A stretch of DNA of 64,000 bases from Hirundichthys speculiger (GCA_018398805.1 JAGFBZ010001895.1:2229001-2293000), one strand, 5' to 3'; shown: positions 13,504 to 26,190, numbered from the stretch's first letter. Notes: a model not told the origin generated them from the sequence alone. Program-made: numbers and translations.

Positions 13504-13668
13504 TTCAGTTCAATTCAATTCAATTCAATTCAATTCAATTCAATTCAATTCAATTCAATTCAGTTCAGTTCAATTCAATTCAATTCAATTCAATTCAATT
13601 CAATTCAATTCAATTCAATTCAATTCAGTTCAGTTCAGTTCAGTTCAGTTCAATTCAATTCAATTCAA
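13504..13668. repeat. (CAATT)n/(CAGTT)n pentanucleotide array
   Basis: About 33 pentamers are present, mostly TTCAA with blocks of the variant TTCAG at both ends and inside. The array runs into CAACTTTATTTGTACC, a sequence commonly found beside such arrays in fish LINE-derived repeats, so it may have grown from a LINE tail. Confidence 0.95.
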
Positions 13669-13799
13669 CTTTATTTGTACCTCTAATCTCTTTCAGAGAC
13701 CCCTGAGCAAATATTATTAACTATTGCTAATATTATGATATTGTTGTCTGTTTGGTTGTTTTGTTTATTTACAAATTAAATATTAATTAAAGAGACAAC

Positions 13800-14180
13800 G
13801 GCAAGTAAAAAACTCTCCTAGCTGGATAATATTTCCCAAGGGCAGCATGTATAGGAGTAAATACGATCGGGCCTAGCACTGAACCCTGCGGGACGCCATA
13901 GCAGACCCTTGTCTGTGCGGAAGAAATGTCATTAACATAAAGAATTGAAACTTGTCAAATAGATATGCTTTAAACCGGCCTAGTGTTGTCCCTTTAATCC
14001 CAATAATTTGCTCTAATCTGTGCAGTAAAATGCTGTGATTGATCGTATCGAAAGCAGCACTGAGGTCCAGCAGAACTTGTATGGACACTAATTAATTGTC
14101 TGAGGCTGTGAGGAGGTCGTTAGTGACACTAACCAATGCTATTTCTGTGCTGTGATGTAATCTGAACCCTGACTAAAAAC
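13800..14180 (-). mobile_element. LINE reverse transcriptase fragment
   Basis: Read on the minus strand, this is a decayed non-LTR retrotransposon reverse transcriptase. Recognisable blocks are VLLDLSAAFDTINHSILLHR (around 14080-14020) and, after a frame change, YGVPQGSVLGPI (around 13905-13870), both conserved in L2/Rex1-type reverse transcriptases. An in-frame stop near 14090 and a frameshift near 13930 break the frame. Only the middle of the domain is present, with no endonuclease part. It is a dead, truncated insertion; the clade is inferred by eye. Confidence 0.75.
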
Positions 14181-14680
14181 CTTAGAAAAAAAAATCTAAA
14201 TAATATAAAATAGATTAACATCACGATGGACAATTTCCTGTGTGCATATTCCCAAGATTCCAGCTATTGTTATGATAGTTACTTGGAAAATGTTTGTTTT
14301 ATGCCAAAGCATATGTTTATATTGATAGGTTTCACTTAGGAAGATTATGCTCAGTACATAAATATACCTCAACTGAAGGTGTAAGTGTTGAGAAATTAAG
14401 TCACTAACACAAGTGGAAAAGGACAAACCCAAACCCAGTTTTAGCATATATGTTTTACCGTTTAAGCAGGTTTTTGATTTTCTCATTTTCTCAATTAGAA
14501 TTTTCTCAAGTTTCACCATTTTAGAGTTTTGATGGTGCACTCTTCTCACTGCATGTGCCACATTTATGATGGGTTTATGATGCATTTACCATCCAAGTGC
14601 TATAATTTTCTCAGCCACGGAATCTACTGTGCAGGATGAATAGAGCAGTGCCTGCCAAACACATAAATAAATGGTTACAT
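14181..14680. other. Non-coding
   Basis: No gene recognised. The open minus-strand frame here has no family motif and biased AT-rich composition. Confidence 0.4.
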
Positions 14681-14892
14681 TTATTTATTTATTTTTTATT
14701 TCTGTGGCACTAGTGGCCTTTATTTATGGCGAGAGAGCAAGAGAGAGAAAGAAAGAGAGAGAGAGAGATAGGAAATCAGGGCAGAGAGAACGAGAAAGGG
14801 TTACAGGCTGGGAGTCTAACCTGCGGCTGGAGGACTGTAGCCTATTGTACATGGGCTGCCTGCCCTAACCACTGCACTGCAGGGGCAGTCCA
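14681..14892 (-). mobile_element. tRNA-derived SINE (reverse orientation)
   Basis: On the minus strand the element starts with a tRNA-like head (GTGCAGTGGTTAGGGCAGGC). It continues through a degenerate second promoter box and a CT-rich body, and ends with GGCCACTAGTGCCACAG and an A-rich tail. It is the same family as the SINE at 22151-22349 but more diverged, with an expanded GA tract at 14731-14768. TAAATGGTTA lies on both flanks, consistent with a target duplication. Confidence 0.75.
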
Positions 14893-15192
14893 TAAATGGT
14901 TAAATAAATGGTTAAATAAATGTAATTCTATGGATGCAATGTCTGATGTGTCAAGCTAATCATCCCACAGATGCGTCAGAGGAAGTGGGACAGATGCCTG
15001 TCTCCCAAGCATAAGAGCCGTCTCTGAGTACAACCTTGAAACAACAATTTTTCTACTTACTTTTTCTATGATTTTATTTTCACTTTATGTGTCCTCACTG
15101 GAGTTGCCTACAACTTTTTATGTAATAAATGTACTTGTAGGAAAATGTCATTGTTATGCCATAATGTCCTGACTAACTTCAGTTTCCGAACG

Positions 15193-15240
15193 CTCATGCA
15201 GATCACTCTCATGCGGAGTGATCCGCATGAGAGTCATGAG
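15193..15240. repeat. Near-perfect palindrome / hairpin
   Basis: A 13-bp perfect stem (205-217 with 222-234 of the 15 kb block) closes a 4-nt loop; the stem sequence is ACTCTCATGCGGA. A second inverted pair, CTCATG/CATGAG, flanks it at 15193-15198 and 15235-15240. The function is unknown. Confidence 0.85.
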
Positions 15241-16884
15241 ACCTGTGATGCCATAATGTCATAGGCATGAAAATGCACAAGAAAATTAATTTTAATGTGA
15301 ATAGACTTTCCTTTATTTTCCACATAGCCATGGAGAAGTGTCCCACAACTGTTACATCACCAGCTCAGGAAACCGTTCTTATCCAAAAGGAACAGTAAAC
15401 CTAGTGAGCCTGAACTCTCATAGCACCCAGGATGTGTTTTTTACATACAGTAATTTATCAAAGGCGACAATAACATCAAATATCAAAAGTCTTCCATCTC
15501 CTTCAGTAGACCCACCAAGATGCTACAGGCAGAATAGAAGAAATGTTGTTGTTGTTACATGAGGATAGCCTAAACAAAAGGTTGGATCTTTCATAGCCTC
15601 ATGCTTGGATGTATCTCTGGCCAACTAAAAGGTCATATTTTGCAAAATCCCTTTTTCCCTCATATCCTATTTTCAAACCCACATCGAACGCATCAGAACA
15701 CTGATAAAAGATAATCCCATTCAGCTCTCATGTTACGCAATTCCCAAGGAGATCCCTATTATCCTAAATCTTACCGAAAGCGCTATCATGAAACAAACAT
15801 GCGTAAATGTGTCTTAAATAAGAGTAGTTTGCGTAAAGCTCTAAAATCAGTGACTGTTGTCTCATGCTATTAAACACTTTTACCCAGTGTGTCATAATCC
15901 CTGTGTTGTTGCATGCAGTAGATTGAAAGCAAGAACAACATCATTCCTGTAAATTTACAAATGTAATGTGAGGCAGTTCAGCAGCAGCCACTAGAGAGGC
16001 AAACTATGCAGAAATGGCTTTGAATAGTTATCTGAAAAGGCTTAACCCTGAGTGAACTGCTCCCTTGATGCTCAAAGCCAGCCTCTGGAAAATGGGAGAA
16101 AAAATTCCAACTTGAGAGTGCTGTGCAAAAGGATTTGTCCTACAGTGGCTTTTTAAAGTTTCGTGTGCCTTAGATGACCCTGCCTATCTACTTATCAACT
16201 TTATATTTCATGCATTATTATTATGTAAATCGTTTTTTCAGAATGTCATAACCTTTGCTGCCACTGCAAATTGGCAAAATACAGGTTTTTCTCTCGCCCA
16301 GTGTAATTCAGTACCAAAGCAGCGCTGCAGTATAACCCATGTCTGATACCTTTCTAAAACCACAAGCTGCACCTTCATCCATATAGATTTCAATAAAAAT
16401 ACAGGCTGCTTTCGTAAATGCAAGATTTCAAGAGAACTGGCAGTGATCATGCTGTCGTGTCACACTCAGGTCTGCAGTTGGCTTTAAACTTATTTTCCAA
16501 CCTTGAATATGGTATTGTTTTAAGAGAGGAAGAAAGCCACAGCTTCAGAGAGCATTAGTCATTCTGAGAAAATGTTACTATGCTTTTGGAAATAAATGAC
16601 TTAATGACGAGGTCAGACAGCTTTATAGCAAAGTTTAAGAGGAACTTAAGCTAACAGATGGCTCCTTTGGGTCATAATTTATGATTAAAGAATTTACTTT
16701 TAATTATCGTTCCTCGCTCATGTTGTTTTTGCAATTTACAAGAAAGGTCTCACATATTTTACTGTTAAATTAATCAGAGAATTCATCAGAGAATGCTTTT
16801 TTTTATTCCTGACATAGATAAGCCAGGCACAAACTAAGACATATTTATTTTTGTCTGAACAAATACCAATTTTACCAATTTACC
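15241..16884. other. Non-coding, nothing recognised
   Basis: No exon with good splice sites and no known repeat was recognised. Confidence 0.4.
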
Positions 16885-17545
16885 ATATTGGCCCAGATAC
16901 AGGACGACTCTGATTATAAGACGACCCCTATTTTTCAAGTATCATTTTGGGAAAATAAAAATATGATGAAGACAGTAAGTTTATTCATAAAACAACTTTT
17001 TATTGTACAATTACTAGAGAAAAAAATCACACAGAGATAACATTTTGCTGTATCGTTAAACATTTTAATGATTTCATCTTTTTTTTAGGAAGTGTGGTAC
17101 CATACTTAAGGTAAGGTATGTCTCAGGTTTCCATATCATTTAAGCTCAAGGTATATTACTATTTAATAAACTTCATTCTCTTAAAATCTGAGGCTATGAC
17201 TCAGTGAATAAGCAACAACCATGTAGTTTAATAACTGGCATTAATGATGTTGATAACTGCTTAACTATTAAATTCAAGTTGTATTAGGTGTCAAAAACAA
17301 GATTTATAATTCAGGCTGTAAAAAACAAATTCTGTACTGCAAAAAAACCTTCTAACCCCTTTGCTCGAGTTGGTTGGATGGTTCCTCCATTTTACATCAG
17401 ATCCTGCTTGCATGCTTTCCCTGTGATGCTCGATTTGCTTACTGTTTACTTAAGTGCGGGCTCCATCTAGTGGCGCAGATGTGTAACAACAATAGCATGT
17501 TGCACGTAGCACGTAGCACGTAGCAGGCAGCATGTCACACATCAC
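16885..17545. repeat. Probable old DNA-transposon fragment (ATAAGACGACCCC motif)
   Basis: GCCCAGATACAGGACGACTC followed by GATTATAAGACGACCCC resembles a conserved motif of a dispersed repeat seen in many vertebrate genomes. The right side includes CTCCATCTAGTGGCGCAGATG and a small (CACGTAG)n-like tandem at 17500-17525. The extent and family are uncertain. Confidence 0.35.
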
Positions 17546-17682
17546 ATGTAGTGACGTTGAACAAGAACGTAGTTTAACTCGAGTACGGCCTCTGATGCCC
17601 TGAATGGCCACATCACTATTCATGGCTTAGTTAAAAAGATTCAAATCGTATTTTAAAAAATCGATTTAAATTTTTACCTCTG

Positions 17683-19308
17683 GGGCCCAGCGGGGCTCAG
17701 CCTAAATGGGTTACGTGGGTTTGCCTCCCCATTGGCTCACCACCTGCAGAGAGGGTCACAGGAGTTGGGTGCATTGTGCCTTGGGCAGCAGCCAAAAGCG
17801 TGGGCCTTGGCGTGCTGCCCATGGCTGACTAAACTGGCTCCTGGGACACGGGCTCTGGAACCAATCTCCTTGAGAGAGACTGGACTTTATTCTACTCTGG
17901 AGTTGCCCAGGGTGAGAGGCGACGGGTTGGAGTGGGCTTACTCATAGCCCCCCTACCTTGGAGCCTGTACATTAGGGTTTTCCCCAGTAGAGGAGAGGGT
18001 AGTTTCCCTGCGCCTTGGGGTCGGGGGATGGGTTCTGACAGTCATCTGCGCTTATGCGCCCAATGACAGTTCAGAGTACCCAGCCTTCTTGGAAACCTTG
18101 GAGGGGGTGCTGGAGAGGGCCCCTTATGGTAACTCCTTTCTTCTGCTGGGAGACTTCAATGCTCACGTTGGCCATGACAGTGATACCTGGAGGGGCGTGA
18201 TCCGGCCTCTCTGATCTGAACCCGAGTGGTGTTTTGTTGTTGGACTTCTGTGCTCATCACAGTTTGTCCATAACAAACACCATCTTCAAGCATAGGAGTG
18301 TCCATAAATGCATGTGGCATCAGGACACTATTGGCCGTAGATCAATGAGCGGTTGAGCGAGTTGGATCAGATGGCGGGGGAGAATGCCGGTCAGACCTCA
18401 TAGGCCCAAATGTGTAGTATATGGACAGAATTTCTTCGCTCAGCCAAAGACTGGAGGAGATCCAGTTCGATAGTGTCAGGATTTCGTCTCTGCTGTTTGC
18501 AGATGATGTGGTGCTGTTGATGCCATCGAGTGGGGATCTTCAGCTCTCACTGGAGCAGTTTGCAGCCATGTGTGAAGCGGCAGGGATGAGAATCACCACC
18601 TCCAAATCTGAGACCATAATTCTCAGTCAGAAAAGGGCAGAATGCCTTCTCTGGGTTGAGAGTGAGGTTCTGCCTCAAATGGAGGAGTTTAAGTATCTGA
18701 GGGGTCTTGTTTACGAGTGATGGGAGAAAGGAACGGGAGATCGATAGACAGATTGGTGCAGCATCTGCTGTGGTAGGGATTCTGTACCGGTCTGCTGTGG
18801 TGAAGAGAGAGCTGAGCTAAAAGGCAAGACTCTCTGTTTACCAGTTAATCTTTGTTCCAACCCTCACCTATGGTCATGAACTGTGGGTAGTGACCAAAAG
18901 AACGAAGATCGTGGATACAAGCTGCAGAAATGGGTTTTCTTCGCAGGGTAGCTGGACTCTCCCTTGGAGATAAGGTGAGAAGTTCCGTCATTCGGGAGAG
19001 ACTCAGAGTAGAGCTGCTGCTCCTTCACATCGAGAGGAGCCAGTTGAGGTGTTTCGGGTATCTGGTTAGGATGTCCCCTGCACGACCCCCTGGAGAGGCA
19101 TGTCCAACTGGAAGAAGTTCACGGGGCAGACCCAGGACACACTTGAGAGAATTATATCTCTCGGCTGGCCTGGGAGCACCTCGGGGTCCTCCCAGAGGAG
19201 CTGGTGGAAGTAATCCGGGGGGAGGGAGATCTGGGTCTCTCTGCTGAAGCTGCTGCCCCCACGACCTGACTCCGGACCAAGCGGAAGATGATGGATGGAT
19301 GGATGGAT
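17683..19308 (+). mobile_element. Decayed LINE with endonuclease and RT remnants
   Basis: A GC-rich non-LTR retrotransposon copy. The 5' part (about 17683-18400) carries an apurinic-type endonuclease remnant, including a stretch coding LLLGDFNAHVGHDSDTW near 18138. The sequence then jumps, apparently by internal deletion, into the late reverse transcriptase domain. An open frame at 18421-18720 contains SSLLFADDVVLLMPS with the catalytic aspartates. Another at 18930-19247 covers the region after the RT, with ERSQLRCFGYLVRMSP. The 3' end is a short (ATGGATGG) tail at 19289-19308. Frames are broken between these pieces, so the copy is inactive. It is probably RTE/Rex3-like; the clade is not certain. 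Confidence 0.85.
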
Positions 19309-21941
19309 ATATAGATTTGTATCATGTCAATTAAAAATAACTTTGCTCAACTCATATAAGATACATTTGATTTGCTCTGTAGCCATGTCTGAGGTACATA
19401 AACAAATTACGCTCAGCACTGCAGGAAACAGTGCTGCAGAAAAGACCCCACACTACCATCCATAGCGTTTAGTGGTGTAATTCCAGAGCAGTCCAGACAG
19501 CAGTGAACAATGACAAATGCCAGCTACAACATAGGTCCTGTATATGGGTATGCACACACGCAAATACAGATGAGATCCCTGCTAGAAATGATTGGCAGTG
19601 AAGACTTGCCCTTTCATGTAGCGTGAAGTGCTTCTTTAAAATGTGGATGACATCACATACTACGGGTACATCATGTATTGTGAGTCACTTTATGGCAGTT
19701 ATGAGTCAATCCATAAACAGGCTCAGATCATAGGTCCCTCCCATGTGTAATTTCAGAATTATGCCTTATATTAAACAAGTGAACAGTTAGGTGTTCCCAA
19801 CATGATCAGAGTGCTCCTTTAGAAAATCTCTGTGATCTCTGAGTGGGTGGTTGAGAATGGAGATATCAGTCGTAAATTTCAACTGCAGCATTCAGCAGAA
19901 AAATTCTAGCCATTTAAGGTATGAATAGTTGCCCCAGGAAAACAAAAATTATTTTAGACATTTATCCCCATTTGCTTCCATTCATTGAGGACTATATCTT
20001 TATCTTTTTTAGGTGCCCTCAAATTGATTTGCAGGGACATTTATTTTTTATTTTTTGGTACACAGACATTAATAGGAAGTACCCCGGCTCTGGTATTCCT
20101 CGGTGTCCTTACAGTGTCATAGTTCACTTCTGTGAACAGGTCCTGTTAAAAATCTGATTCCTTTTGGTGTCTCGGGTTTTTGCACTTAAAGTTTTGATAC
20201 CTGCTGTATGTGTTAGCCGCCTGGTGTCTCCAACAGGACATCATGTTGGCATAAAGGTGTTTATGTGCTAACGATTTACTGAGATAATTTACTTCACTAT
20301 TATGATCAAAAAATACTTCCGTATTTGATTTAAGGTTGCTGCTTACATGGTAGTTATCTAATCAAGTTAATATTGCCTGCTGTGCATGTACATGTAGCTT
20401 GCGTTGGCTGATGGCAGCCAGCAGTCAAGAATGTTTGGCTTTGACAAAGTGTTGATAGTACTCACCCTGAGGGGACAAGCATGGTGGTTCTTTTATTCAG
20501 AACTGACTCTTCGTATTAGTTTATTCATAGTAAAACAGACATTGTGTTAATGAACGATAGCTCCATTCACTCAGGGATTTGAGGTCTTGGTTTATGGCCC
20601 ACAGATTTCAGATCTTTCATGCAGCTGTAAATAGTTAAATAGAATCTTCAAAAGAAAATTGATTTGCTTTTTAGAAATAATGAGACTAATTTTTCCCATA
20701 TGCTTTGAAAAAATAGGTATTCTCATGAAAGGAAGACTACTACTGAAGCCCTCTAACAGGAACATTCATCTCACAGTGCATAAATTCTTTGTGATTCTGT
20801 AGAATAATGGAATTAGACAATTGGGTTTTCATTGTGCAAGAAGGGAAAGCGAGAGGCGAGGGGGAGGAGAGAGCGAGAGCAAATGGAGAGGTTTGTTGAG
20901 GACAATGGTTCAACTCAGCAGGGCCATCTGAGGACTGTTTATTCTGTTCTTGCCTCATGCTCTCAATACCCAGTGTTTATTCATTCATCGTACTTCAACG
21001 ATTCGAGGGAAAGCTCAGGCAAACTAAAGAGTCAGAACATGCAAATCTGTTTGCATGTCTCATAATATGAAATTTGATTATAATTGCATACTTCATTAGT
21101 CCACACACTGGGCAGTTACTCCCCTTATATTTTAACCCCCCAGTACAGCCAGAGAGTTCCCTCTCCTGTACAATATTTCTGTAATACAATAGTTGCACCA
21201 CAAGTGCCACAGTTTTCTCAGCAGTAATGTCTTCTGTGTTTAGGGTAGTGATGCATAACTCTTTGCTTTGAGGGGACAGCGTTACTGTAATTAGTGCTAC
21301 CATGACGCCCCTCATCTGTGATCAGGACAAATGGGTCCTCTAAAATAAAGAAGAATTTTGTGGCCACTGTTTCTTGAATATGGACCTTTCAACGTGGTTA
21401 CAGAAGTCATACATTCTGTTTTCAAATAAATTGCTCTGTTTTTAGAGGGTTAGACTGAAGTAAGATGAAATGAAAATGACTGAATTAGTCATTTTTATGA
21501 TATTGTCTAGGGGTGTACTCATTTTAGATATTATGAAAATAGATTCTCCACACAAATGAGTTGTGAGAGCCAAATATGAGAGTATGCATGAGACAACACT
21601 GCTAACAGTGCTTCAAAAAGTCAATTGCAATCATTGGCATGAGTGTGAATTACTGGAAGGGTTTTTGCTCGAGCTCAAATCCACTCACTTGAAAGCTGGA
21701 TGGGGAAAAGTGGGAGCTCCTCGATGATGGATCCTAATGATGGGAAATCATGTGGGTGGGAAGAATGTGTCATTCATCATCCGTCCATAAAGGTTGCTTG
21801 AACTAGTTACAGCAGGGATTCAAACCCCATCTATCACTGGTGATGTCAGAGCTGTCAGTGCTCCGCGCTCTCACAAAGCTCTTGGTATTTGTACCCTCAG
21901 TGCAGGGCAGTACACAATAACAGCACTGAATACTTTATCTT
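19309..21941. other. Non-coding, nothing recognised
   Basis: No gene or named repeat recognised in this block. Confidence 0.4.
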
Positions 21942-23105
21942 TATGGAGCCCAGTTTGGGTCATAATTCAATGAATAAATGAGTCTATTATTATGAAATAC
22001 AGGCGTTTATTATTATGAAATATTTCCCATTATTATGATAATGGTTTCGTTTTTCATAAGAATGAGCTTTTGCATAATAATGGATTTGTTTTTCATAAGA
22101 ATGAGCTTTTACATAATAATGGATTCGTTTTTCATAAGAATGAGCTTTTACGGGCCGCCCCGGTAGTGCAGTGGTTAGGGCAGGAGGCCCATATACAGAG
22201 ACTATAGTCCTCGTGCGGCTGGTCGCGAGCTCGACTCCCGGCTTGTCGGCCCTTTGCTGCTTGTCTTCCCCGTTCTCTCTGCCCCCTTTCCTGTCTCTCT
22301 CCACTATCAAGAAAGGCCACTAGTGGCAAAAAAATCTTAAAAAAAAAAAGAATGAGCTTTTATATAATAATGGATTTGTTTTTCATAAGAATGATTTGTG
22401 TGTCAATCACAGCAGAGAGGGCGGAGCCATTTATGTGATTGGCTGCTCTTTCATTCAGGCATAAGCAACAGAACAGTGAGAGGTGCAATTTCAAAAAACC
22501 TCGTCAAATCAGGTCAAAATAGTATCGCCTGATAAATTATCGTTTTTGATATTGTCTGCTGACCTGGTCAAGGTTTCCCGTAGCTCAGTCCAAGCTGCTA
22601 TAGCTACAATCGGACTAGGAGCGCACCTTGATGACGCCACGGCCCGCTGCTAACGGGATCTCACGGCCAAAACTAGTCGATGTCAGAGCGTAGAATGCAG
22701 AAGGATCAGCCAATGAGTGTGCAGGTCAACCACTGGTCCCGCCCAGTGGCAAAATGTGATTATTATGTAAAAGCTCATTCTTATGAAAAACGAAGCCATT
22801 ATGTAAAAACTCATTCTTAGATAAAAAAAAAGTCATTTTGAAATAGACTATTATGCATTAAACTAAGATTAAATAATAATAAAAATATATTTCATAGCAA
22901 TTAAATTTTTTCATAATAATGTGAAATATTTCATAATAATACACATATATTTCATAATAATGGGGAATATTTCATAATAATAAACATGTGTTTCATAATA
23001 ATGGGAAACATTTCAAAATAATGGATACGTATTTCATAATAATAAACTCCTGTATTTCATAATAATACACTCATTTAGTCATTGAAATATGACCCAGACT
23101 CCATA
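21942..23105. mobile_element. Fold-back DNA element, copy 3 (TATGGAGCC family), with nested SINE
   Basis: The element starts TATGGAGCCCAGTTTGGGTC and ends ACTCCATA; the right end has lost a few bases next to the tip. TATCTT abuts both ends (21936-21941 and 23106-23111), a perfect 6-bp target duplication. The left arm has 39-bp CATAAGAATGAGC units, one split by a SINE at 22151-22349. The core at about 22566-22760 is nearly identical to that of copy 2 (CAAGGTTTCCCGTAGCTCAG through CCACTGGTCCCGCCCAGTGG), while sequence to its left differs. The right arm has the inverted ATTTCATAATAA motifs. Confidence 0.8.
22151..22349 (+). mobile_element. tRNA-derived SINE nested in copy 3
   Basis: The head GGGCCGCCCCGGTAGTGCAG with GTGGTTAGGGC resembles a pol III A box. 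GAGCTCGACTCCC is the B-box region. The body ends GAAAGGCCACTAGTGGC followed by an A-rich tail. A 13-bp target duplication, GAATGAGCTTTTA, flanks it (22138-22150 and 22350-22362), showing that it inserted into a 39-bp unit of the fold-back element. Its cleaner sequence suggests it is younger than the copy at 14.7 kb. Confidence 0.9.
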
Positions 23106-26100
23106 TATCTTCCTGTTTCAGTAACATAAAGTGTGTGTGTTAGTAATTGTGAATTTTATTTATTTATTTTTATTTTTTGCCCTTTTCCTGACAGAGGCTT
23201 GCATACTGAATTCGTAATGAATATGAAAGAGAAAATGGACTACAGTCCCATCTGTGCTTGTTGTCTGACATGCTTTTACCGGGAGCTGGCTTTGCTTGTC
23301 TCTTTCTTTTCTTTGCTTCATTCTTTCTTTCTTCCTTTTTTTGTTTTTAGTATAACATCAAAAGACAGCCTTAATGGGCTTTGTACATGACAGCCCTCAT
23401 GGGTGACTCAGAGTGAAGAAACTGCCACCCACATATCACTGCAGAAAATGACACAGATTTTCCATTAAGCAACTTCTCTTCTTATGTGGAACTGATATAA
23501 GGTGTAGCTTTTGGCTGTGACTCCTTTTTTGAAATAGTTGCTAAGGTTGTATAACTGCAGTATATTTTCAGTCTGTGATGACTCTTTCTCTGAAGAGGGC
23601 ACCTGATATTTCCATCCCATTAAAATGTGTGATTGCTCTTTCTTAATTTAAACACAAATTAACATATACACGGAATTAATTCTCTTTAAAACTCATTAAA
23701 ATGGTCCTTGGAGTGCTTATATTCTTGGGTAATGACATCTAGAACCTGAATAACTTGATTCTGTGAGTGTGATTTTGTTTTTTGTTCTGCACTGCCCTCT
23801 TCTGGTTTGGGTTGATAATACACCATCAGGTGATCACTGCAGGCAGGCCAGTTCAGCACCCCTTCTGTCTTCTTCCTAATGATTGCTTTAGTAATGTGTG
23901 TACAGTATGATTTTTAATTGTCTTGTTGAAAAATACATGGCCATAGTTTTAAAAGATCTTATTTTGATTTACATTTTCAATATACTTTTATGCATCAATG
24001 CTGCCACCACAGAAGTGTGAGTGACCTTTGTCGCGGGCTCTGATACAACACCCTTTTGGGCTATTTGGGGAAACAGTCTGGATGGTCCTTTTTGTCACTG
24101 CTCTTGAGCATATATGTCCCAAAAAAAAAAAAAAAAAAACAAGAAGAAGCTAATACATATATTAACCCGACAGGGTGCATGTCCTGCCCGACGGTCTGAT
24201 TTGTGAATATAGAGTCATGATGGAGTGCCATATAGTTTTTCCAGTGTAATTCCTTACCCATGTGGTTTTATCAGCTATTGATGACTGTCAACTGCTGGTG
24301 CAAAGCTATCTCAGGAATCAGAGATCATGGTTATCCAGCTCAGCCTTGGACCCTTACTCTTTGTGGACCAATATTCCTCCAGATTCCTTGAATTGTTTTA
24401 ATGAATTTATGTACCGTAGAAGGAGAAATACAAGAATCTATTCCTTTTTTTCTTTGAGGAAAATTGTTTTTAAAGATTGCAGTAATCTTTCATCCTGTTG
24501 TCTAAGTGGAGGGCCTCTTCCTTATCTTATCTCTTCAAGGATTAAGCCTTTCATGGAACTCCACTGCTTTTGTACCAAATAAACACGACCTACAGTACAT
24601 CTCCTGACATCCTGACATGAAATAATATAATCAATTTTCTTTATTCTCCCTGAAAGAACTACATCGTGTTCCTTTTGTGGTATATTTTCTTTCTGGTTGT
24701 ATATAACATGTAAACAAATGTTAAAATTTTGCACAGTTCGGATGTAAAAACAGTCAAAATAAATCAAACGTCAGTGTGAGTTGGTGTGTGCTAACGTTGG
24801 ATGTACAACACACAGTTCTGCTGCTGGATGTGCTACTTGGTAAATCTGCAAATGTACAAAATCATTTCAAAAATTTATTTCATAAAATGCGACAAAATTC
24901 CATAAATTATTCAAACCTTTATTTAACAGACACAAGTACAAAGAAAATAATTTCTGAGGCTTTTGCTGAGCAACGTTCATTATATTTAGAAAACACACCA
25001 ACTCTGTAAAATTGATGGCATCAGCACACTTGAAACGAGTTAAAAGAGAGTCGGTGAAGTAACCGTGTTAAATCATCGTTTCAGATCAGGAATTCATCCT
25101 GTTGTGCCGTTCACTTTAAATCATTTTACACCATGATAAATGAAGCCTGCTGCTCCTTAGATCAACTCAGTGGGAGGTCTTAAAGCTGTGCTCTTTGTCT
25201 GAGATAACACGCTTGCAGTTTTGTGTGGGTCCTTCATGAGGATCCAGCAAAAATCTGTTTGAGAGTAGTCATTCAAATAAAGTAAGGTGTCATGCATATG
25301 ACTTTGACTTCTGTGTACAAACCCAAACATGTGGCATTTTGATCTGAAACAGGGGCACATGCAGAAGCCACTTGCTGACAGAAAGGAAACAGCTATGGCT
25401 CCCGCCCAGGCTCTGCTGGCTGTTTATGGGATGAGGAGGACTGTAGCCAATTAGCTCTGGCTTACTCAGCCAGGAAGGGCAGTGAAAGTCTGTCCTCTCT
25501 TGGCATAGCCAGTGTTTCTGACAGATGGAGCTTAGATGAATTAAGCTCTGCACTTATGTCTGTTGAGATTAGATGCTGTAGTAAACATGACTGCAAGTCA
25601 GCAAAGGTGCTTTTTACATGGACCCCCCCTTTTTTTTTTTTTAAGCATGACACATCCCCCCTGCTGTTTGAATATTAGCAGTAAGATGTCCCCTAGAGGG
25701 CACCAACATATTGATTATATTTTTACCTCCATCTGAGGGTTTTGTCTTGTGTTGGTAAATGTCAATGGAAAAGTGCCTAAAATCACTATCATCTATAATA
25801 GTTTTGAGTTTTTAAGAATTGTTTTGTCACACCCTTATTCCTGCTAAAGGAACGATTCCTTTCTAGTTTGTTAAATTAAACAGTGTGTGCAGATACTTTT
25901 TCATTTAACATGGACTGCTACTGAATAAATATCTCAGTTTTTTGAGAGAATCATTGATGAAATACTTTTGCTTTATTTACCAGCAAAACAAGAACTACAC
26001 AGAAACAAAATGGAGAGAAGAAATAAAATGTGTTTAAGCTGGAACCAACAACAGAATTGTTTTTTGATACTGATATGCATCTCTTTGAAATGTTTTTCTA

Positions 26101-26111
26101 GCATAGACATT
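23106..26111. other. Intergenic, downstream of the MISP/AKAP2-family gene
   Basis: No exon recognised. There is an A run at 24121-24139 and T runs at 25627-25643. Confidence 0.4.
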
Positions 26112-26190
26112 AATAATAATAATAATAATAATAATACATTTTATTTGTATTACACTTTAATATTTACAATCTCAAAGTGCTTACAGAGGA
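26112..26190. repeat. (AAT)n microsatellite with repeat tail
   Basis: About eight AAT units are followed by ACATTTTATTTGTATTACAC and, slightly further, CAAAGTGCTTACAG. The latter resembles the TTTATTTGTATAGC...AAAGTGCTTTACA repeat common in fish. The TTTATT at 26140-26145 would read AATAAA on the minus strand, about 100 bp past the stop codon of the gene above it, so it could serve as its poly(A) signal. That is a guess. Confidence 0.5.
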
